In this document: in pieces, positions 6,745 to 11,514 of the stretch
Layout of the letters: the number at the start of each line of letters is the position of its first letter
Numbering within the stretch: the stretch's first letter is position 1
DNA from: CAZTXD01 sp964617995
Lineage (GTDB): Bacteria; Actinomycetota; Acidimicrobiia; Spongiisociales; ZC4RG35
Direction: 5' to 3'
Length of the DNA stretch: 11,514 nucleotides
Assembly: GCA_964617995.1 (NCBI GenBank)
Contig: CAZTXD010000118.1
Coordinates: forward strand, 1 to 11,514
The notes under the pieces: model-generated
Seen by the model: the letters and a program-made list of their open reading frames with translations, nothing else
What the model was told of the DNA's origin: nothing
The model's database searches: none
Translations under genes and position numbers: made by a program

Positions 6745-6760
6745 ATTACAGACTTGTAAT
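6745..6760. promoter_or_regulatory. candidate operator dyad upstream of the first methyltransferase
   Basis: ATTACA and TGTAAT are perfect 6-bp inverted arms separated by GACT. A second palindrome, GTAATTAC, overlaps the right arm (6756-6763). This A/T-rich dyad stands out in a G+C-rich sequence and lies 35 bases upstream of the methyltransferase ATG, in the gap after vsr. It may bind a control protein or the methyltransferase itself. No clear promoter hexamers were identified around it. Confidence 0.4.
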
Positions 6761-6794
6761 TACACGACTAGGATCCTCGGAGGGAATATCTGAC

Positions 6795-7970
6795 ATGGCA
6801 CTATCGGTCGCAGCGCTCTTCGCAGGAATAGGTGGTATCGAGTCCGGGCTTGAACGACACGGGTTCGAAGCAGATCTCTTCTGTGAGATTGATCCGCACG
6901 CGAAGGCCGTCCTGGAGCATCAGTTCGGTCTTCCGGTTCACGAGGATGTTCGGGAGCTCAAGTCCGTGCCGGAGGTCGACCTCCTAACGGCCGGATTCCC
7001 TTGTCAAGACCTGTCTCAGGCTGGCCGGAAGTCGGGAATTGAAGGCGCAAACTCGTCGCTCGTCGAGCACGTTTTCAGACTTTGTGAACAGCGCAAACAT
7101 CCTCCGGAGTCGGTGCTCATCGAGAACGTTTCCTACATGCTGAGACTCGACAAGGGCCAAGCCATGAAGATGCTTGTCAGCGAGTTTGAAGGGCTTGGAT
7201 ACCGGTGGGCATACAGAGTTGTCGATGCTCGGGCGTTTGGGATGCCCCAGCGAAGGCAGCGCGTACTGTTCCTCGCTTCACGCGAGCGAGATCCAGGTGC
7301 TGTTCTATTCGCCGACGACGCCGATGATCCATCCAAGGGACACGACCGCGTCGGGGACGTGGACCCGCAGATCGCGCACGGTTTCTACTGGACCGAGGGT
7401 CTGCGAGGTCTTGGCTGGGTAAGAGATGCTGTCCCGACCATCAAGGGGGGCTCTTCTGTGGGTATCCCCTCTGCCCCATGCGTTTGGATTCCTGAGACCG
7501 GCGAATTCGGGACGCCCCAGCTTCATGATCTCGAGAGACTGCAAGGTTTCCCTGCAGGATGGACCAAATCAGCAGATGGCGTCGAGAGCGGCCGAAGGAA
7601 CTCTCGGTACCGGCTGATCGGGAATGCCGTGTGCGTCCCTATGGCGGAATGGGTCGGTCGTCGGTTGACTGAGCCGGGCGCGCCAGTAGTCGAATACGAT
7701 CCGATCGATCAGCTGAAGAGCTGGCCTAAGGCAGCTGCCGGAAACTCAGGCGAGGTCTTTCGAGTCAACGTCGGAATGCGACCTCTTGAGGCACCTGAGC
7801 TCGACCTACGGGGCTTCCTTCAGCAGCCGCTCAAGCCGCTTTCGGAGCGGGCGAGCAGAGGCTTTCTCTCTAGGGCCCATCGCAGCAGCCTTCGCTTCCC
7901 AAAAGGGATGCTCTCCGCTCTCGAGCAGCACGCCGATCGGATCGCTGAAGGCGCGCCCAAAGATGTCTGA
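6795..7970 (+). CDS. DNA (cytosine-5) methyltransferase, first of a pair
   Basis: Predicted 391-residue S-adenosylmethionine-dependent enzyme making 5-methylcytosine in a specific DNA site. Conserved motifs are in order: I, ALFAGIGGIESGLE (7-20); IV, GFPCQDLSQAG with catalytic Cys70; VI, ENV (110-112); VIII, PQRRQRVLF (151-159); IX, LERLQGFPAGW (246-256); X, LIGNAVCVPMAEW (274-286). The target-recognition segment between VIII and IX is short (about 85 residues), and the protein has an extension of about 100 residues after motif X. The ATG at 6795 is chosen because GGAGGG lies upstream and motif I follows immediately; the open frame extends further back without homology. Its last eight bases overlap the next methyltransferase gene. 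It most likely modifies one strand of an asymmetric site. Confidence 0.95.
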   Translation: MALSVAALFAGIGGIESGLERHGFEADLFCEIDPHAKAVLEHQFGLPVHEDVRELKSVPEVDLLTAGFPCQDLSQAGRKSGIEGANSSLVEHVFRLCEQRKHPPESVLIENVSYMLRLDKGQAMKMLVSEFEGLGYRWAYRVVDARAFGMPQRRQRVLFLASRERDPGAVLFADDADDPSKGHDRVGDVDPQIAHGFYWTEGLRGLGWVRDAVPTIKGGSSVGIPSAPCVWIPETGEFGTPQLHDLERLQGFPAGWTKSADGVESGRRNSRYRLIGNAVCVPMAEWVGRRLTEPGAPVVEYDPIDQLKSWPKAAAGNSGEVFRVNVGMRPLEAPELDLRGFLQQPLKPLSERASRGFLSRAHRSSLRFPKGMLSALEQHADRIAEGAPKDV

Positions 7971-9042
7971 TCTGGGGCCGATCCGGGCTGTTGAGCTCTT
8001 CGCTGGGATCGGAGGATTCCGGATTGCGGCCGATTCCTTGGGTTTGGAAACTGTCTGGGCGAACGACATCGATCCCGTTGCGTTGAATGTCTACGCCGGA
8101 GCTTTCGGTAATGGAAGCCTCATCGGCGGCGATATCTTGGACCTCGTGGATCAGGTTCCAGAGCATGAGATCCTGACTGCCGGATTTCCATGTCAACCAT
8201 TCAGCTATGCGGGAAAGAAAGCCGGAACAGCAGATGAAAGAGTCGACACATTCGATGCGATCTGTCAGATCCTGAAATTCAGGAATCCGCCCGTGTTTGT
8301 TCTGGAGAATGTCCGGTCGCTACTTTCAATAGCGTACGGCAGATTTTTTGGTCAGCTCCTTCAGCGTCTCAACGACCTTGACTATGCCGTGGAGTGGAAT
8401 GTTATTAACGCTACGGATTTCGGTCTGCCACAGAATCGTTCCAGGGTGATCCTGGTCGGGTGGCGCCCCCAGGAGGAGCGCGAAGAGTGGTCGGACTTTG
8501 GAGCAGGCTCATCTGCTGAGTCGGGAAACCTATTGGCGAAGACTACTTCCTTTCCCTCATGGGGTTTTGCCCATGGTGGCCGTTACACGGCAGCCGATAT
8601 GAATTCGGGTGAGAGCCAAAGCGTTCAACCGCTGTCGACGGTGCTTGAGCGGAAGGTCGCCGATCGGTACGACTTCACAGACTCGACCCGAGAGCGTATC
8701 GGCTCATCTAAGCGGGTTCACGAGTTCATCGATGGTGTGGAGGTCCTCTGGAATCAAGAGGGCGGCCGAAGAATGGGATACACGGTCTTCGGCGTCAATG
8801 GCGTTGCTCCGACGCTCACCTCTTCCACCAGCAGACACTATGAGCGGTTCATGATTGACGGCAGATACCGACGACTAACTCCGGTCGAGTATGCTCGTCT
8901 TCAAGGGTTTCCTGACGATCATGTTGGTGAGAGCGTTCCCCACGCGAAGCGTTACGTCCTTTATGGGAATGCGATTCCACCGCCTCTGGCGGAGTGGGCC
9001 CTTCGGAAGGCTATTGGGCGTCTGGAACACCGAGGGACTTAA
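7963..9042 (+). CDS. DNA (cytosine-5) methyltransferase, second of a pair
   Basis: Predicted 359-residue cytosine-5 methyltransferase. Motif I VELFAGIGGFRIA is at residues 10-22; IV GFPCQPFSYAG carries catalytic Cys77; VI is ENVRSL (115-120); VIII is LPQNRSRVILVGW (155-167); IX is YARLQGFPDD (310-319); X is YGNAIPPPLAEW (334-345). The target-recognition region (about 170-300) is longer than, and unlike, that of the preceding enzyme, so the two probably read different sequences or opposite strands of one site. The ATG at 7963 overlaps the previous stop in the arrangement ATGTCTGA, which indicates translational coupling. The 3' end overlaps the convergent restriction gene by 32 bases, ending at 9042 while that gene ends at 9011. 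Confidence 0.95.
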   Translation: MSDLGPIRAVELFAGIGGFRIAADSLGLETVWANDIDPVALNVYAGAFGNGSLIGGDILDLVDQVPEHEILTAGFPCQPFSYAGKKAGTADERVDTFDAICQILKFRNPPVFVLENVRSLLSIAYGRFFGQLLQRLNDLDYAVEWNVINATDFGLPQNRSRVILVGWRPQEEREEWSDFGAGSSAESGNLLAKTTSFPSWGFAHGGRYTAADMNSGESQSVQPLSTVLERKVADRYDFTDSTRERIGSSKRVHEFIDGVEVLWNQEGGRRMGYTVFGVNGVAPTLTSSTSRHYERFMIDGRYRRLTPVEYARLQGFPDDHVGESVPHAKRYVLYGNAIPPPLAEWALRKAIGRLEHRGT

Positions 9043-10450
9043 GCCAATCGGAGACCGGGAGCCTGACTTCCGTTCTCGGGTGCCAAACCGTTGACTGGAT
9101 GCGCGACGACGTTGGATCGAGCATCTCTTCGGCGGGTATTGGAGATACAAGCACGACGGACGAGAGCCCGGAACCGGGAACATCGTGACCGTCAAGAGCC
9201 CGCGCGCCCCAGAGGTACTTGCTTGCGGCCTCAGCAACAGACGATCTCTCATACTTGCTCCCGCTCCTCTTCTTCGCATCGATCACCATCACGATGGGCT
9301 CCTTATCGGCAGGCATATATGAGATGAGCACGTCTGGAATGAGAACGCTTGATACAGAGAACAGCTGTTTTCCCGATTGCGCTCCGTTCCCAGATGTGTG
9401 ACCCGCGATGGTCTCTTGGCTTGCTACGCGTAGTAGTCCCCCTGACGGAAGTGCCCATTGGGCGGCCCAGGCCCACGCGTCGGATCGACTCCCGTGTTGA
9501 GTAAGTCCTGGATCGCCCATTAGGGATTGAAGCTCCCTTACGACCGATAGGGTCACCCAGGACTCGTAGAGTCTCCACAGGTCGCAGAGCGGGACCTCGT
9601 CCTTGGATACTGCAAGGGTCTCAGCCTCCGCGAGAGCCTGGAGCGCAAGGCGATAAAGGGCAGCCAAGACGTGAGGCCAGCTTGAGATCGGCGGATCCGA
9701 CGACACGGCAGCTGGTCGGGCGATCGCAGCGATCCGCGCTGCTGCACCTACCAAATGAGAGATCAGTGGGACTGTCTCGGTATTTACGGATGCCTCAAGT
9801 CGTTTCGCCAAAGCGAGAGAGACGCTGGATACCGAGTTGAGTTTCCAGTCGTTCGTGCCGCTAATGAGCCTTGCCGACCGTTCTGGAGTGAGTGTGTTAC
9901 CGAGCCGGGTGCCTGCGGCGGCTCTCGGGTGGCGAAGAGTTAGCATCTCGTCTTCCCGTCCTCCTGGAAGGTCGATTCCCTTCCAGATCCATGTCGTACT
10001 CTCTTGTTGCGGCCAATTCCCGAGGAGTCTCTTCGCAATAGACCAGAACCCTTTCAACGCTTGGAAGCGAACGCCGCTGTTTCGGAGAGTCAGGCTTGCG
10101 TCCGTCTCAAGAGATCCTTGGGCGGGCACCGGCTGGGGTAAGTCCCAAGGTGCTCTGAGCACTTCTTCCCACATGACCTCGATGTCCTCGGACAAGAAAG
10201 GCTCAGGCGGCGGAATCCAAAGAGCAAGCGATTCGACCTCCATGGAGGCCGTCACATACGGAATCCGCAGCCATCCGGTGACTACATCGGGTCCGACGCC
10301 AAATGTGGAGCGCCGTCTGAGCAGTTTGAGTTCGCCGGATTGGTTCTCAAACCTGGCAAGTGGGAAGTCAGCCGGCAGCACGGGTTGACCGTCGATTTCC
10401 CCGCACGCAATCTCTTTGAGGGACGACTCTTCAAGAACGCGTACACGCAC
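9011..10450 (-). CDS. McrC/DUF2357-like PD-(D/E)XK nuclease, LlaJI-type restriction subunit
   Basis: Predicted 479-residue restriction subunit. The C-terminal third has the hallmarks of a PD-(D/E)XK nuclease: IPDVLISY (Asp373), the VMVIDAKKR strand (Asp391, Lys393) and a following helix with SKYLWGARA. Just before it, LWRLYESWV (291-299) and the surrounding helices match the DUF2357/McrC-like family. The N-terminal 280 residues lack recognisable catalytic motifs and probably contact the partner ATPase. The GTG start at 10450 shares its G with the TAG stop of the McrB-like gene (TAGTG), so the two are coupled. In LlaJI and BsuMI systems this nuclease works with a McrB-like subunit to cut unmethylated DNA, as opposed to true McrBC, which cuts methylated DNA. 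The adjacent methyltransferases favour the former. Confidence 0.85.
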   Translation of the reverse strand: MRVRVLEESSLKEIACGEIDGQPVLPADFPLARFENQSGELKLLRRRSTFGVGPDVVTGWLRIPYVTASMEVESLALWIPPPEPFLSEDIEVMWEEVLRAPWDLPQPVPAQGSLETDASLTLRNSGVRFQALKGFWSIAKRLLGNWPQQESTTWIWKGIDLPGGREDEMLTLRHPRAAAGTRLGNTLTPERSARLISGTNDWKLNSVSSVSLALAKRLEASVNTETVPLISHLVGAAARIAAIARPAAVSSDPPISSWPHVLAALYRLALQALAEAETLAVSKDEVPLCDLWRLYESWVTLSVVRELQSLMGDPGLTQHGSRSDAWAWAAQWALPSGGLLRVASQETIAGHTSGNGAQSGKQLFSVSSVLIPDVLISYMPADKEPIVMVIDAKKRSGSKYERSSVAEAASKYLWGARALDGHDVPGSGLSSVVLVSPIPAEEMLDPTSSRIQSTVWHPRTEVRLPVSDWLKSLGVPDAQ

Positions 10451-11514
10451 TAGCTAAGCGCGGTCCAGAAATCGACGACGCCGGCTAGACCTCCCATTTC
10501 CGACAGACGCGAGGCGAGGCGATCGATCCGGGATCGCAGCATCCCGCCCAACACATCCGGATTGTTTGATTCGGGAGCGAGTTCTGCGGTGGCGAGCTTG
10601 TTAACGGCGTGATTAAAGACGTCGGGAGACAATGTGGGCAGTACGAAATGGAGCAAGGCGTTCTCGGCCGCGATTCGACGCAACAGGAGTTCCTTATCCA
10701 TTTGAGCGTCGTCTTCAGTCACAACCGTGAGATCCGCGGCGACGCGCACGTAATAGGCCATGTAGATAAGTGATCGGACGAGGTTCCGCTGGGTAGCTTC
10801 GAAGTCGTCAGAGTACAGCGCTTCGTCGAGGAGAACTGCCAGCTCTGCGGCCAGTTTTTCTAGTTCGGCTTCGTCGGTTGATGTGAGGATCACAGCCGGA
10901 TCCTGCAAATGGCCCGCCCCCTCTCCTCGCCAACTCTCTGCCTCGTCGTCAGCGAGGACGGAGCCGACGGAGCTAAGGATCTGTTGAGCCGTCGGTGCCT
11001 GAAGGGCTTCCATGATTATTACCGCAGCGCGACCGGCGACCTTTCGTGCAGGTGCCACCGCCGTAGCATCGATGTTGATCGTCCCAAAGACTCTGGGAAA
11101 CGGAAATAGGTTGACTCGTGGCGGTTGATCGATCACCAATTCGTCGACCTCAGCATGTTTCGGATCCGTCCGTTCAGCCGGATAGAGATCCCAACTAATG
11201 ACCTCGACCGAAGGGGAACTCAGCCCGTGGATTAGCGCTGGTGCGTAACCGTCCATTGGAGAAAGATTCGCCTCTTCGATCAGAAGTATTGGACTCGGTG
11301 GTGCCAGATCACCTTCGTGCTCGTCCACTGAGCCTGCGTCGAGGGCTACCAGCTGTCCGGTATGTGAAGTGGCCAGGTATCTCTTTGCCAAAGGTGAGAA
11401 GTATCCAACGACGTCCTCCGGGCCCAGCCATTGCCGTCTCGCTTCAATAACCGAGAACGCCCGGGGATGTGTGAAGTACCTGCCTAGCAGCCGCGCAAGT
11501 GTGGACTTGCCAGT
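10450..11514 (-). CDS. McrB-like AAA+ ATPase/GTPase, LlaJI R1-type (5' part outside window)
   Basis: The 354 visible residues are the C-terminal part of an AAA+ NTPase; the frame is open to the window edge, where the end of the Walker A motif (TGKST) is the first thing seen. Then come IEARRQW-GPEDVVGYFSP (typical of McrB-like proteins), Walker B PILLIEEANLSPMDGY, and the sensor region VFGTINIDAT followed by KVAGRA. In relatives the last block usually reads like KVLDRA, so the Asp is replaced by Gly here. The remaining about 150 residues are helical. The N-terminal DNA-recognition domain expected for LlaJI R1 proteins (B3-like) would lie beyond the edge. It should assemble into a hexameric motor with the downstream nuclease, translocating DNA and triggering cleavage. 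Start codon not visible. Confidence 0.88.
   Translation of the reverse strand, partial: TGKSTLARLLGRYFTHPRAFSVIEARRQWLGPEDVVGYFSPLAKRYLATSHTGQLVALDAGSVDEHEGDLAPPSPILLIEEANLSPMDGYAPALIHGLSSPSVEVISWDLYPAERTDPKHAEVDELVIDQPPRVNLFPFPRVFGTINIDATAVAPARKVAGRAAVIIMEALQAPTAQQILSSVGSVLADDEAESWRGEGAGHLQDPAVILTSTDEAELEKLAAELAVLLDEALYSDDFEATQRNLVRSLIYMAYYVRVAADLTVVTEDDAQMDKELLLRRIAAENALLHFVLPTLSPDVFNHAVNKLATAELAPESNNPDVLGGMLRSRIDRLASRLSEMGGLAGVVDFWTALS

Noticed and set aside
6603..6794. N-terminal extension of the first methyltransferase back to 6603
   Set aside because: The extra residues overlap vsr in another frame and have no homology; ATG 6795 with GGAGGG upstream begins just before motif I.
5663..11514. 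DISARM or BREX system
   Set aside because: No DrmA/DrmB helicase, PglZ or BrxL/BrxC-like gene is present; a cytosine methyltransferase alone is not sufficient.
9011..11514. Classical methyl-dependent McrBC
   Set aside because: The motifs are McrBC-like, but the linked cytosine methyltransferases and Vsr would make a methyl-dependent nuclease self-destructive; LlaJI/BsuMI-type fits better. The missing N-terminus prevents certainty.

Overview
The window reads as accessory DNA (a defence island) from a moderately G+C-rich bacterium. I infer Actinomycetota: GTG and TTG starts with strong GGAGG ribosome binding sites are frequent, the tyrosine integrase is of the type seen in actinobacterial integrative elements, and the HNH family of the broken gene is common there. 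No rRNA, tRNA, CRISPR array or insertion sequence was recognised, so the taxonomy rests on style and family resemblance only.

Layout. (1) 1-212 holds no gene I can support. (2) 213-923, minus strand: a two-gene operon, an unrecognised soluble protein of about 118 residues followed by a three-helix membrane protein of 114 residues. (3) 1249-3000, plus strand: a 583-residue OLD-family protein (ABC-type ATPase plus Toprim nuclease), divergent from that operon and followed by a small coiled-coil ORF (3078-3278). (4) 3324-4254, minus strand: an HNH endonuclease gene broken by about four frameshifts. (5) 4270-5442, minus strand: an intact tyrosine recombinase, preceded by a 17-codon leader ORF coupled to it through TGATG and by two potential RNA hairpins. 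(6) 5663-6157, minus strand: a probable winged-helix protein of unknown role. (7) 6271-9042, plus strand: a Vsr mismatch endonuclease and two DNA cytosine-5 methyltransferases, the latter two overlapping. (8) 9011-11514, minus strand, converging on the methyltransferases: a McrB-like AAA+ ATPase (its start lies beyond the window) and a McrC/DUF2357-like PD-(D/E)XK nuclease, joined by TAGTG.

Blocks 7 and 8 together have the composition of a LlaJI/BsuMI-type restriction-modification system: two m5C methyltransferases protect the site, an NTP-driven McrB-like subunit plus a McrC-like nuclease cut unmodified DNA, and Vsr repairs the T:G mismatches that arise when 5-methylcytosine deaminates. Modification and restriction genes sit in separate, converging units, so each can have its own promoter. 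A dyad in front of the first methyltransferase is a candidate operator. The OLD nuclease and its divergent membrane-protein operon form a second possible defence module whose mechanism I cannot name.
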